Part shown: positions 34,467-43,462 of the stretch, piece after piece
Position numbering within the stretch: the stretch's first letter is position 1
Layout: the number at the start of each line of letters is the position of its first letter
Assembly: GCA_022820665.1 (NCBI GenBank)
Contig: JAJEFB010000048.1
Span: forward strand, 124,001-188,000
Direction of reading: 5' to 3'
Length of the DNA stretch: 64,000 bases
DNA from: Anaerolineae bacterium
GTDB lineage: Bacteria > Chloroflexota > Anaerolineae > Aggregatilineales > Phototrophicaceae
Notes under the pieces: generated by a model
What the model saw: only the letters and a program-made list of their open reading frames with translations
The model's database searches: none
Told to the model about the DNA's origin: nothing
Translations under genes and position numbers: made by a program

Positions 34467-35384
34467 ATGGCGCAAATGCTAAGCGCGCCAAGAAAACGCA
34501 TAGCGGGTCCCCGCTTTCGCATTGACCTAATGCCCTATCTTTTCATTCTGCCCGCCGTCGTCATTTACGTTATCTTCAACCTGGGTCCGGTGCTGGCCTC
34601 CTTCTTTTTGAGCTTCTTCAAGTGGGACTTGCTGTCGCCGACAACGGAATTCGCCGGCTTTGATCACTACGATTTCATCCTCAATGACGACCGCTTCTGG
34701 AATGCGCTGGGTCACAACTTCATCTTCTTGGGGCTGGCGGTAGTCATTCCTGTATCGCTGGGTCTGTTTCTCGCCGTATTCATCTATGAAATCCGCCGGG
34801 GCCGCGTGTTTTTCCGCGCCGCGCTCTTCCTTCCTGCCATTTTCTCCGGTGTGGTGATCGCCTATGTCTGGAAGTGGATCTACCATCCCTTTGCCGGTGT
34901 GCTGAACCCGACCCTGGAATTGGTCGGTCTGGGCGCATTCACGCAATCCTGGCTGGGCAATCCCAAAATCGCGCTTTATTCGACATTCATCGCCTACACC
35001 TGGGCCAGTTTTGGCTATTCGATGGTTATTTTTCTGGCTGGCTTGCAGGATATCTCGACCGATATCTTTGACGCGGCGCGGGTTGATGGCGCCAACTTCC
35101 GGCAAAAGCTGTTCCACATTACCATCCCCTGTCTGTACGACGTGTTTACATTCGTCATCACGCTGCGCATATTCACGGCGATGGGCGTCTTCGGCGTCAT
35201 CTACATTCTTACGGGTGGCGGGCCCTTCTACGCCTCCGATGTTATCGATATCTACGTCTTCCGCATGATCGGCAATTTTGAGATGGGCTGGGCGACGGCG
35301 GCCGCGACCGTCAACACGGTCATTGTCGTCTGCCTCTCGACCGGATTCATCAAGTGGCGGGAATGGCGCTCATGGACTTCCTAA
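34467..35384 (+). CDS. CUT1 ABC transporter permease (MalF/UgpA type), sulfatase locus
   Basis: A 305-residue permease with six spans. First span LFILPAVVIYVIFNLGPVL; EAA loop DAARVDGANFRQKLFHITIP; ending GFIKWREWRSWTS on the cytoplasmic side. RBS AAAGGACAAG. Its last 22 bases overlap the likely start of the next permease, indicating coupled translation. It forms a pair with that permease; no ATPase gene accompanies them. Confidence 0.92.
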   Translation: MAQMLSAPRKRIAGPRFRIDLMPYLFILPAVVIYVIFNLGPVLASFFLSFFKWDLLSPTTEFAGFDHYDFILNDDRFWNALGHNFIFLGLAVVIPVSLGLFLAVFIYEIRRGRVFFRAALFLPAIFSGVVIAYVWKWIYHPFAGVLNPTLELVGLGAFTQSWLGNPKIALYSTFIAYTWASFGYSMVIFLAGLQDISTDIFDAARVDGANFRQKLFHITIPCLYDVFTFVITLRIFTAMGVFGVIYILTGGGPFYASDVIDIYVFRMIGNFEMGWATAAATVNTVIVVCLSTGFIKWREWRSWTS

Positions 35385-36214
35385 GCGGCAGAATGCGCCG
35401 GCGGCTGCGCGGGGCGCCCTTCTACCTGTTGCTGACGCTGGCGACCGTCATCACACTGGTACCCATCATCTGGGTCTTCGCCAGCGCATTAAAATCGAAC
35501 AAGGAGATACGCGAGAATGCCCTGGCCCTCCCACAGGAATGGCGCTTTCAGAATTACATTGACGCCTGGTTCGGCGCCAGTTTTGATCAGTATTTCTTCA
35601 ATAGCATATTCATCACAGTGGCGAGCGTCGGCTTGGTGCTGTTTCTGAGTTCGCTGGCCGCTTATTCTTTTGCCAAGATGCGCTTTCGCGGCAACCAATT
35701 GATCTTCTTTGTCTTTTTGATCGGGATGGCATTCCCGCTGTCCGCCAAGCTTGGACCGCTACTTTCTCTGATGTATGAACTGAATCTGGCTAATAGCCGC
35801 TTCGGCTTGATCCTGGTCTACGTGGCTGGCAGCCTGCCATTCGCTATACTTATGCTGAGGGCTTTTTTCCAGGGCTTCCCGCAGGAACTGGAAGATTCGG
35901 CTGCCCTGGATGGCTGCAGCCGTTTCCAATTCTACTTGCGCATCCTGCTGCCGCTATCGAAGCCATCGTTGATGGCGCTGGGAATCTTCGTCTTCATGGG
36001 TACCTGGAACGAATTCTTCCAGGCGCTCTTGCTGATTAACGAAGACAGCAAGCGTACCCTGCCGCTTGGCTTGACCGCCTTCCAGGACGAATACTTCACC
36101 GACTTCGCCCTGTCCTTCGCCGGCATCAATATCACGGCGGTGCCGGTCATCATCGTCTATATTATGTTTCAGCGAAACCTGATTGAAGGTATTACCGTTG
36201 GCTCACTAAAATGA
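35363..36214 (+). CDS. CUT1 ABC transporter permease (MalG/UgpE type), sulfatase locus
   Basis: A 283-residue permease. The first span is FYLLLTLATVITLVPIIWVF; the EAA loop is DSAALDGCSRFQFYLRILLP; the C-terminus FQRNLIEGITVGSLK is standard. Three starts are possible: GTG 35354, ATG 35363 and ATG 35372. ATG 35363 is taken, with GCGGGA just upstream, but this is not decisive; all overlap the end of the previous gene. The next gene, a sulfatase, starts 46 bases on and should be cotranscribed. Confidence 0.9.
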   Translation: MALMDFLSGRMRRRLRGAPFYLLLTLATVITLVPIIWVFASALKSNKEIRENALALPQEWRFQNYIDAWFGASFDQYFFNSIFITVASVGLVLFLSSLAAYSFAKMRFRGNQLIFFVFLIGMAFPLSAKLGPLLSLMYELNLANSRFGLILVYVAGSLPFAILMLRAFFQGFPQELEDSAALDGCSRFQFYLRILLPLSKPSLMALGIFVFMGTWNEFFQALLLINEDSKRTLPLGLTAFQDEYFTDFALSFAGINITAVPVIIVYIMFQRNLIEGITVGSLK

Positions 36215-36260
36215 GGCATATCATTTCGCATCCGCATTTGAATTAGGGACAAAGAACAGT

Positions 36261-37763
36261 ATGGCAAACTCACAGCCCAATATCGTCTTCATCATCGCCG
36301 ATCATCAAGCCTATTACGGGCACGATCGCGAAGGCGAATACGACTACAAATGGGAGAACTACGAACGTTTCGCGGCCGAAGGGATTCGCTTCGACCGCGC
36401 CTATTCCGTCTGCCCGCTCTGTTCCCCGGCGCGCAGCAGCATGATGACGGGCGTCTATCCCAGTTCGCATGGCATCATCATGAATACCGAAGCAGAGATC
36501 TTCGGGAACCAAGCCGATCTCGACTCGGGTCAACTGCTCTACAGCCATTATCTGTCGCAGGCGGGATATCGCAACGGCTATGTCGGCAAATGGCACTGCG
36601 GCCGCCAGCGCTTGCCCATCGATTACGGCATTGAAGGTTGGAGCCTGCCCGACTACGGCAAGATTTACATGTCCGACGCCTACAAGTCCTATGCCGAAGA
36701 ACGCGGCTTGGGCGATGCCCGCGCCCAAATCGAATACAACGTCAATTATCCCGAGTGGCGCGGCCAGGAGATTGTCTTGCACGATCCGTCGCCCTGGAAG
36801 TTCATGAACGGCTCCGGCATCCTCGCGGGACCGCCGGAAGCGCATGAAGAACAATTCGTCGCCCATCTGGCTTGCGAAAAGCTGCGCGAGTTTGCCGCCG
36901 ACGATCAGCCATTCAGCCTGGTCGTGAGCCTTTGGGGACCGCATCAGCCTTATTACCCATCGGCGGACTATGCCGACATGGTCGATCCCTCCCAGATTCC
37001 GGAGTATCCGAGTTTCCGCGACGACTTAAGCGGCAGACCCTTTCGCTATCAGTTCCACAAGGAAATTTCTCATCGCAGCTCCCAGGCTTGGCCCGACTGG
37101 TCCACCTGGCAAGAGATCCTCGCGCGCTGTTATGCTCAGGGCTATCAGACCGACGCCGCTGTCGGGAATGTACTGGATACGCTTGATGAGCTGTCCCTGG
37201 CGGAAAACACCATCGTGATCTGGCTGGCCGATCACGGCGATGCGGTCGCCAGCCATGGCGGATTGTGGGATAAATCCTCCACCTTTATCGAAGAGGTCGC
37301 GCGTGTGCCCATGGCGATTCGCTGGCCCGCAGGAATAGAACCCGGCCAACGAACTGAGCAATTGGTGTCCAACATGGACGCGACCGCCACCATGCTGGAC
37401 GCCGCCGGCATCACTGTGCCCGACTACATGCACAGCCGCAGCGTGTTGCCGCTTTGCCAGACACCGGATGATGCCGACTGGTCCGACGAGTTAATCTGTG
37501 AGCACCTTGGGCATAGCTACCTGTTTCCGCAACGGATGATTCTGCACGACCGCTACAAGTATGTATTCTCGCTTCACGACATGAATGAGCTGTACGACCT
37601 GCAGGAAGACCCCTTCGAAATGAACAATCTGGTTCACGATCCGCAGTACGCTGATGTCACGGCGGAGATGCGAGGGCGCCTGACCCAGCATCTTGAAGGA
37701 TCCAGCATGCGCAATCAGAGATTGAAGCGATTGTTGCTGCTGGCTTTGGAGAATGACGTCTAG
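36261..37763 (+). CDS. Sulfatase (alkaline phosphatase superfamily, formylglycine type)
   Basis: A 500-residue sulfuric-ester hydrolase. The activation motif CSPAR is present at Cys54-Arg58; Cys54 would be converted to formylglycine by FGE or anSME, neither encoded in the window. Metal-binding Asp/His residues appear at FIIADHQ (Asp14), in WLADHGD, and the terminal LYDLQEDPFEMNNLVHD is typical of type I sulfatases. There is no signal peptide, so it acts in the cytoplasm on imported sulfated sugars, matching its position behind a CUT1 importer. RBS AGGGA. It is transcribed toward the GH116 gene. Confidence 0.93.
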   Translation: MANSQPNIVFIIADHQAYYGHDREGEYDYKWENYERFAAEGIRFDRAYSVCPLCSPARSSMMTGVYPSSHGIIMNTEAEIFGNQADLDSGQLLYSHYLSQAGYRNGYVGKWHCGRQRLPIDYGIEGWSLPDYGKIYMSDAYKSYAEERGLGDARAQIEYNVNYPEWRGQEIVLHDPSPWKFMNGSGILAGPPEAHEEQFVAHLACEKLREFAADDQPFSLVVSLWGPHQPYYPSADYADMVDPSQIPEYPSFRDDLSGRPFRYQFHKEISHRSSQAWPDWSTWQEILARCYAQGYQTDAAVGNVLDTLDELSLAENTIVIWLADHGDAVASHGGLWDKSSTFIEEVARVPMAIRWPAGIEPGQRTEQLVSNMDATATMLDAAGITVPDYMHSRSVLPLCQTPDDADWSDELICEHLGHSYLFPQRMILHDRYKYVFSLHDMNELYDLQEDPFEMNNLVHDPQYADVTAEMRGRLTQHLEGSSMRNQRLKRLLLLALENDV

Positions 37764-37768
37764 GAATG

Positions 37769-37790
37769 GCGGCGCATAGGCTGGCGCCGC
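37769..37790 (+). terminator. Hairpin after the sulfatase gene
   Basis: GCGGCGC pairs perfectly with GCGCCGC around an eight-base loop, followed by TTGTC. It begins six bases after the sulfatase stop in the 129-bp gap between convergent genes. The U-tract is poor. Confidence 0.45.
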
Positions 37791-37892
37791 TTGTCGGAAC
37801 ATGTAATGCGCCCTCGAACAGCCCAGCGGCGTCAGGACAGGATAGTCAACTGTTGTGAAGTGATTGTCACTCGGGACAAAGACGCCAAAGGA

Positions 37893-39950
37893 TTACCCTG
37901 AAATCAGCTCGCCTACGAGTTCACTATGCGCAAATTCAGCAATGTTCTGGTTGTAATAGGCCATCGGCAGCGCCCAGATCGCCATGTCTGAATAATAATC
38001 TTCTCCCCAAACCGGCAGCCCGGTATCGGCGTCAATCAGGCAGTGCTGCTTCCAGGGACTGCGAGATGTGAGCGCGACCGCTTCGTAGATTCTTCTGGCG
38101 ATCTCCAAGCCCGTTTCAGCTTGACCGTGATAAATGAAGTTCATCGCCGCGCACAAGTTTTCGCCCACGAAGACCTGCGTCGAGTGATCGTTGTTCGGCA
38201 GGATATCGGGAAACCGGTCGGGGTCTGGTTTCGAGACGTAGCGACTGCCATCGGGATTGACGCCGTTCACCAGACCGTGTTTTGTTGCGCCCATATTTAG
38301 CCGCTTAACGGCGTCCAAGGCAGAGGCGACATTGTCGGCGGGCAAAACATCGGGCAAGCCGGCGATCTTGACGCACCACTGCGCCATCAGTTGATTGCCC
38401 AGCGACACATCAAGATCCGGTCCTTCGCCGCTCGTGTTATCCGGGTCGTGCCACAGGCGGTAGTATTCGCCGTTCCACAGCTTGTCTTGATAGGCGGCTT
38501 TGCCGCGTTTCAGCCAGTCGGCGCATTCAGCGGCAAAATCATCGTCATTCGTCGCCGCCGCCATGGCTTCGCCACAAGACAGCGTCGCCAGCCAGGTGCC
38601 GGCTACATACGCCGATGTGCCCCACCAGGGCCAGATATCATAGAATTGATTGGCGGGCCACAATTCCCCAGGCGTCACATGCGCCTGGTCGTTGACCAAG
38701 CCGTCGTCATCGTCATCCAGCGAGAACTGATAGCGAATCGCCCGCTTGGCGGAGTCGTAGAAATTCGCCAGCAGATCATGATCGCCGGTGCGGAGGTACA
38801 GACGATAAACCATCTGGGCGTATTGACCTGAGTTCAGCGGATGCTGGCAGTGATAGCGCGGGTCGCGCATGGAGGTATCCATGCCATAGGAAAAGGGCAC
38901 TTCTCCATCGGATATCTGGAAATGCTTAAAGGCTTCCAGCGTCGTCCGCTCCAACTCGGGGTAAAAGAACAAAGCCGGCATATGCCCGTGCATACGGCAG
39001 ACCATCGTCTCGGTGATGGGACAGCCGGTATGGCTTTCGTTGTGGGTGAACCAGCCGATGTCAGCCCACCACTCGTCCTTTCGTGTTTTGGCGATCCAGA
39101 CCGTATTCTTGGACAGGCTGTAGAGACTCTGTACCAAGCCGTCGCGCAGCCAAGCCGGCAGATCGGTTGTGTATATGGCGCTCTGCCAAGCTAATACGCT
39201 GCACAGCAGGGCGTCGAATCGCCCCAGCGCATCCGCCGCGACCGCGGCGGCATTCCCGTAGCGCGCGCTGTATTGGTGAACATGAGCTTCTCTGCCGCTG
39301 TCGCGCCAGTGCGGCGAATGCCAGGCGAAGACAAATCTTGCGCGAGATGCGCCATTTGCTTCAATCGTCCGCGCGATGCGTCCCGTGAGCTTGCCGTCAT
39401 CATCGGCGACGCTGATGTCGTCACCCACCAGCGCGACATCATGCGTCGAGCCGCCAGGCGCTTTCGGCGGTTCAATGATCAGTTCAAGCTCCACAGCTTC
39501 GGCGCGGGTGTTGCGGATTTCAATTTCAAAAAGCGCCGCCGGAATATTGCTGTCGGCGCTGTTGCCCAGGATCAACGGGGCGAAAGCGCGGATGCCCAGT
39601 TCCAGTCCCTGCGGTGCAAATTGACAGACCATATCGGCGACCGGATGATGTCCCCAGTAAGCGATGTCCGCGTTGGAGAGCGGCAAACTCTCCTGCTGCG
39701 ATAATCTGACCGTCAGCCATTCGCAGAAGTCGGCGCGCGGCGGCACGATGTCGTTGAAGATCGAACAGTGGCCGATCAGTCCCGAGCCTTCCAGCGTGAA
39801 GTAGCCGGTACCCAGCCCGCCGAGCGGTACCCCGCCATCCAGTCTGTGGCCGTCGTAGACGCAGCCGGGCACCGCTCCAGAGAAGCCGTCGGCTTGAATC
39901 TCCGTCCATTGGTTTCTGCGTACATCGGCGTTAAAGGGCCAATTTGACAT
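37893..39950 (-). CDS. GH116-like glycoside hydrolase (GBA2 / beta-glucosidase type)
   Basis: A 685-residue cytoplasmic protein resembling the GH116 family (non-lysosomal glucosylceramidase and bacterial beta-glucosidase/xylosidase relatives). The N-terminal beta-sandwich part (about 1-260) starts GGVPLGGLGTGYFTLEGSG, a family hallmark; the C-terminal (alpha/alpha)6-barrel has NESHTGCPITETMVCRMHG, PYSYGMD-like FSYGMDTS, and YDIWPWWGTSAYVAGTWLATL. The last is close to the family DxW..GTSAY..GLWLAAL region that carries an active-site acid. No signal peptide, so it acts on imported glycoside. It is the last gene of the GntR-headed operon, 40 bases downstream of the MalG-like permease. Confidence 0.82.
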   Translation of the reverse strand: MSNWPFNADVRRNQWTEIQADGFSGAVPGCVYDGHRLDGGVPLGGLGTGYFTLEGSGLIGHCSIFNDIVPPRADFCEWLTVRLSQQESLPLSNADIAYWGHHPVADMVCQFAPQGLELGIRAFAPLILGNSADSNIPAALFEIEIRNTRAEAVELELIIEPPKAPGGSTHDVALVGDDISVADDDGKLTGRIARTIEANGASRARFVFAWHSPHWRDSGREAHVHQYSARYGNAAAVAADALGRFDALLCSVLAWQSAIYTTDLPAWLRDGLVQSLYSLSKNTVWIAKTRKDEWWADIGWFTHNESHTGCPITETMVCRMHGHMPALFFYPELERTTLEAFKHFQISDGEVPFSYGMDTSMRDPRYHCQHPLNSGQYAQMVYRLYLRTGDHDLLANFYDSAKRAIRYQFSLDDDDDGLVNDQAHVTPGELWPANQFYDIWPWWGTSAYVAGTWLATLSCGEAMAAATNDDDFAAECADWLKRGKAAYQDKLWNGEYYRLWHDPDNTSGEGPDLDVSLGNQLMAQWCVKIAGLPDVLPADNVASALDAVKRLNMGATKHGLVNGVNPDGSRYVSKPDPDRFPDILPNNDHSTQVFVGENLCAAMNFIYHGQAETGLEIARRIYEAVALTSRSPWKQHCLIDADTGLPVWGEDYYSDMAIWALPMAYYNQNIAEFAHSELVGELISG

Positions 39951-39990
39951 ATCTGTTTACCTCGTTAGGTTTAGTGGGCATTCACTGAGC

Positions 39991-40815
39991 CTAAATGCTC
40001 AATCCCCCAGACAATCCATCCATGAAGCGCCTGGATGTGAAGGCGAAAATAATGATCAACGGCAGCGAAGCGATGACGTAGCTGGCGAAGGTAACGCCGT
40101 AATCCGTTCCGTATTGACCAGCAAAAGATAGCACGCCGATAGAGACCGGCAGACGCCCGCTATCGAAGATAGCGACTAGCGGCCAGATGATATCGTTCCA
40201 AGAGAATAGCAAATCCAGTATGGCTAAAGTGCTGAACGCCGGTAACGCCAAGGGCACGGCAATGCGGATGAGCAGCGTAAACTCGTTGGCGCCGTCCAGC
40301 CGCGCCGCCTCGAAGTATTCTTGCGGCAGCGTCTCAAAGAAGGTCCGCATCAAGAAGGTGCCGAAGACAATTTCAACCGATACCCAGGGCAAGACGACAC
40401 CCTGCAAGGTATCGCCCCAATCCAGGGCGATGATGACGCTGAACATGGGGATGACCAGCAGGATGCCCGGGATCATGATCAGCGCCAGGATCGCAACAAA
40501 CAACACATTGCGGCCCGGAAAGCGATAGCGGGCGAAGGCATAACCGGCCAACCCAGAAATGACGAGCGTCAGAACCAGCGTTGGAATGGAATAGGTGAAG
40601 CTGTTGAAGATTGCCCGGCCCATTGCGGGCCAAGCGCGCACGTAGTTTTCCGGATGCAAAGGCAAGGTCGGCAGCCAAAATTCCTGGAAGAACTGCGCGT
40701 TGATCTTGAATGAGTTGATGACCGTGAAGACGAACGGGACGTAAGTTATGATGGCCAAAATGAGCAAGATAAGCATCAAGGGCCAATCGCGCCGCCAAGC
40801 GCTAGACTGCGACAT
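39991..40815 (-). CDS. CUT1 ABC transporter permease (MalG/UgpE type), GH116 locus
   Basis: A 274-residue permease with six spans. LILLILAIITYVPFVFTVI is the first; the EAA loop is EAARLDGANEFTLLIRIAVP; the end is FTSRRFMDGLSGGLSI. Its ATG lies 14 bases inside the end of the preceding permease gene, so translation is coupled. It supplies half of the membrane channel in the importer of this operon. No ATPase gene is linked. Confidence 0.92.
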   Translation of the reverse strand: MSQSSAWRRDWPLMLILLILAIITYVPFVFTVINSFKINAQFFQEFWLPTLPLHPENYVRAWPAMGRAIFNSFTYSIPTLVLTLVISGLAGYAFARYRFPGRNVLFVAILALIMIPGILLVIPMFSVIIALDWGDTLQGVVLPWVSVEIVFGTFLMRTFFETLPQEYFEAARLDGANEFTLLIRIAVPLALPAFSTLAILDLLFSWNDIIWPLVAIFDSGRLPVSIGVLSFAGQYGTDYGVTFASYVIASLPLIIIFAFTSRRFMDGLSGGLSI

Positions 40816-41764
40816 CGTATGCCCTCCGATAGCGCATTCGCAGGATAAATATGCTGAGCGCCAAAGTCATCAGCATGAGCACGGTGCCGATGGCTGAGGC
40901 ATAACCGTGCTTGCCATAGGTGAAACCCTGAATATACAGATAGTAGGCTGGGGACATGGTGGTATTGATGGGACCGCCCTGCGTCATCACCAGCATGGGC
41001 GCGAATTCCTGCATGCCCTGGTTCAGGCTTAGAATCAGGATCAGCGCCAGGGGACCGCGAATCGCCGGCAGGTCAATGGCGAAGACGCGGCGCAAGCGGC
41101 TGCAGCCGTCTATCAGCGCGGCGTCATTCACCTCGCTCGATAAGTTCTGGAGCGCGGCCAGGATAATCAAAAATCCAAAGCCAGCCACCGCGGGAAAGCC
41201 GATGAAGATCAGCGCTGGCAGGGCGGTATCAGGACGCCCCAACCAAGGGTAGGGCCGAGCCATGGCGCCGATGCCGGTCAAGAATTCATTCAGCATGCCT
41301 TGGCGACCCGCGTAGACTTGCTGCCAGACCAGTAAATTGACCGTGATTGGTATCACCATCGGGATGGTGAAGACCATGCGCCAGATATTGCGCCAGCGGT
41401 CGCTCGTCAGGTTGTAGACCAGCTCCGCGCCGACAAAAGCCATGACCAGGACGAGCGCGGTACGTCCCACCATGTACTTCAAGATATTGCCTAAAGATTT
41501 TATGAAGATCGGATCGTCGAAGAGCGCCTGGTAATTTTCTAAGCCGATAAACTCGCCAGGCTCGGGGATATTCCAATAGGTGAAAGAATGAAAGATCGCT
41601 GAAACAGCCGGTATATAGCGAAAAGACAGCAGCAGTATCAGCGCCGGAATCAAAAACAGGAAAGGCACATAGATCGGCACAAATCCGCTGCGCAGCTTCC
41701 AACGGCTTAGCGGTGTCCTGGAATCGGTTTTGGGCTCGACAGTCTGGTTTGACGAAGGTCTCAA
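40802..41764 (-). CDS. CUT1 ABC transporter permease (MalF/UgpA type), GH116 locus
   Basis: A 320-residue permease. After a polar N-terminal stretch of about 28 residues the first span FLFLIPALILLLSFRYIP begins; the EAA loop reads DAALIDGCSRLRRVFAIDLP, with Leu/Ile replacing the usual Arg/Val in AARVDG. The start is TTG at 41764, eight bases after GAGAGGA. It is followed by the MalG-like partner with a 14-base overlap. Confidence 0.9.
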   Translation of the reverse strand: MRPSSNQTVEPKTDSRTPLSRWKLRSGFVPIYVPFLFLIPALILLLSFRYIPAVSAIFHSFTYWNIPEPGEFIGLENYQALFDDPIFIKSLGNILKYMVGRTALVLVMAFVGAELVYNLTSDRWRNIWRMVFTIPMVIPITVNLLVWQQVYAGRQGMLNEFLTGIGAMARPYPWLGRPDTALPALIFIGFPAVAGFGFLIILAALQNLSSEVNDAALIDGCSRLRRVFAIDLPAIRGPLALILILSLNQGMQEFAPMLVMTQGGPINTTMSPAYYLYIQGFTYGKHGYASAIGTVLMLMTLALSIFILRMRYRRAYDVAV

Positions 41765-41785
41765 CGGGTTGTCCTCTCAAGTGTG

Positions 41786-41814
41786 GACCGGAGCCGGAAT
41801 ATCCGACCCCGGTC
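41786..41814 (-). terminator. Stem-loop between binding-protein and permease genes, GH116 locus
   Basis: GACCGG pairs with CCGGTC, with an inner CGG/CCG pairing, in the 95-bp gap. Read on the minus strand no U-tract follows; the permease RBS comes 10 bases later. Likely an RNA stability or attenuation element. Confidence 0.45.
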
Positions 41815-41859
41815 TGCGGATGCTACGCTCTCAAGCGCAGCCTGCGGCTTCAATTTCAA

Positions 41860-43320
41860 CTATGGACACCAGTCGTATTCCACCTGTTCGCAAAGGGCGG
41901 CGGCGCCGCTCTCCCAGGATTCCTGCAGCAGGGCTTTGGTCTCTTCTTCGTCGGTCGCGCCGAGGAAGTAGCCTTGCATGATCTGCGTCCAGTTGTCGCC
42001 GTGCTCAATGGTCAGCCGCGCGCTGGGGTCGCCGAACAAGCGGTCTTGCAGGGCTGCCACGATCTGGAAGTTGGCGAGCACAGGACCCACCTCGGTGCCG
42101 GCCACCATCGGGATGAATCCGCCGAATTCGTTCGCCAAAGGACCGAAGTTTTGTGGCGCGGACATCCACATCAAGTAGTCAACGGCAAGCTCGAAATTCT
42201 CGCCTTCCGCCGTCGCTACCGGAATGCCATATTGCCCGGCCGAACTAGGACCGCCGACGCGATAGATGGTGCCGGGCGCCCCCTCGAAGTCGTCTTCGGT
42301 GAAGGGCGGCAGATAGGTCAAGCCCCATTCAAAGGCGGCGGAATTGGTGATTTCCTTGTTGTCCCAGGTCCCGCCCCAGTAAATGGCGAGCTGTTCACCG
42401 AGGAACATACGCATGACATCGCCCAGGCTGGTGATGCCGATGTAATCGATCGGCAGTATCTCGGCGTACTCTTTGGAGATGCGCAAGTAATCGTCCATGC
42501 GCGGATCGTGGGCGCTCAGCACGCCGTCATGGATCGCTTTGGCGTATTCTTCGGCGTTCAGTTGGCGCCAGTCCAGATCCGGCTGCATCTCGGAATATTT
42601 GTCCATGTAGAGTTCCGAATGCCGGTCCGCCCAGACAATGCTCAGCCACAGGCTATCCGCCCAATACCAGGTGTTCCAGCCGGTGCCGGGCATGAAGGAG
42701 CCAAAGGCTTCCACGCCGAGCGTATCCTGGATGGTCTTCATATCGGCGATGAATTCGCCCCAATTGGCCCAGTCCGGTTCCACGCCGGCTTCCTCGAACA
42801 TGGCGACATTGTAATACATGGCGGTTTCCACCCAGTCGAGCGAGACCTGATACCAGTGTCCATCGGGCGCGCGGGTCGTGTTCAAGACGTTTGGAGGGAA
42901 GGAATCGGCCCAACGTTCGTGGCCCGGCGTACCCTCGGGAATATAGTGGTTCGGCATTTCAAAGTATTCGTCCAGCGCCGTCCACCAGGTATCGGTGACG
43001 CGACTGCGATTGAACCAGTGATCCCAAACGATATCGGGCGCTTCATCGGCCGCCATGCGCGAGGACAGCCAGGTGATGTAATCGGAGCCGCTGGGAATAT
43101 CGGGCAAGAGATTGACGGTGGCGTTGGGATGCATATCCATGTATTCCTGCGCGACCTGCTCGGCAATCGCGGAGTGTTCCGGATGCTGCTCGGGCCGGTA
43201 ATAGACCTGGAGGTGCACAACGATTTCACCCGAGATATCGCTATCCTGCGCCAAGACCGTTCCGAAGGCTGCGAAGAGAAGCGCGAATACAAGTATTAGT
43301 GACAGTTTCTTGATCATCAT
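41860..43320 (-). CDS. ABC transporter substrate-binding protein (family 1), GH116 locus
   Basis: A large (486-residue) secreted binding protein. MMIKKLSLILVFALLFAAFG then TVLAQ-DSD is a signal peptide without lipobox. The mature part begins GEIVVHLQVYYRPEQHPEHS and has SRMAADEAPDIVWDHWFNRS, GVEAFGSFMPGTGWN, YWGGTWDN and YRVGGPSSAGQYGIPVATAEG, fitting the larger oligosaccharide-binding members. Start 43320 is taken because AAAGG lies just upstream and the signal peptide begins there; the frame is open about 117 bases further but without RBS. It is followed by MalF/MalG-type permeases and the GH116 gene. Confidence 0.9.
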   Translation of the reverse strand: MMIKKLSLILVFALLFAAFGTVLAQDSDISGEIVVHLQVYYRPEQHPEHSAIAEQVAQEYMDMHPNATVNLLPDIPSGSDYITWLSSRMAADEAPDIVWDHWFNRSRVTDTWWTALDEYFEMPNHYIPEGTPGHERWADSFPPNVLNTTRAPDGHWYQVSLDWVETAMYYNVAMFEEAGVEPDWANWGEFIADMKTIQDTLGVEAFGSFMPGTGWNTWYWADSLWLSIVWADRHSELYMDKYSEMQPDLDWRQLNAEEYAKAIHDGVLSAHDPRMDDYLRISKEYAEILPIDYIGITSLGDVMRMFLGEQLAIYWGGTWDNKEITNSAAFEWGLTYLPPFTEDDFEGAPGTIYRVGGPSSAGQYGIPVATAEGENFELAVDYLMWMSAPQNFGPLANEFGGFIPMVAGTEVGPVLANFQIVAALQDRLFGDPSARLTIEHGDNWTQIMQGYFLGATDEEETKALLQESWESGAAALCEQVEYDWCP

Positions 43321-43363
43321 GTTGCCTTTCATAAATATGTACAAGAACTTCGGACAAAAGATA

Positions 43364-43376
43364 ACGCAATTTGCGT
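43364..43376. promoter_or_regulatory. Perfect palindrome upstream of the binding-protein gene
   Basis: ACGCAATTTGCGT is a 13-base palindrome 44 bases before the binding-protein start, in the 142-bp gap after the SDR gene. It could be an internal operator, independent of the operon-leading GntR sites, which have a different sequence. Confidence 0.35.
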
Positions 43377-43462
43377 ATAGGCGCACCTCCCCGGTTGTTT
43401 TTTTGCTCGCAAGCTTGAGCGAGAAAACATCTCTCAACTAAATACTTTTCTTCTGGAACTAC

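Noticed and set aside
41713..43299. Long plus-strand open frame (528 codons) opposite the GH116-locus binding protein
   Set aside because: It is the antisense shadow of a gene with clear signal peptide and family motifs; its translation shows no domain and no RBS.
43394..43432. Hairpin GCTCGC...GCGAG between the SDR and binding-protein genes of the GH116 locus
   Set aside because: Short stem without a U-tract in either direction; not convincing as terminator.
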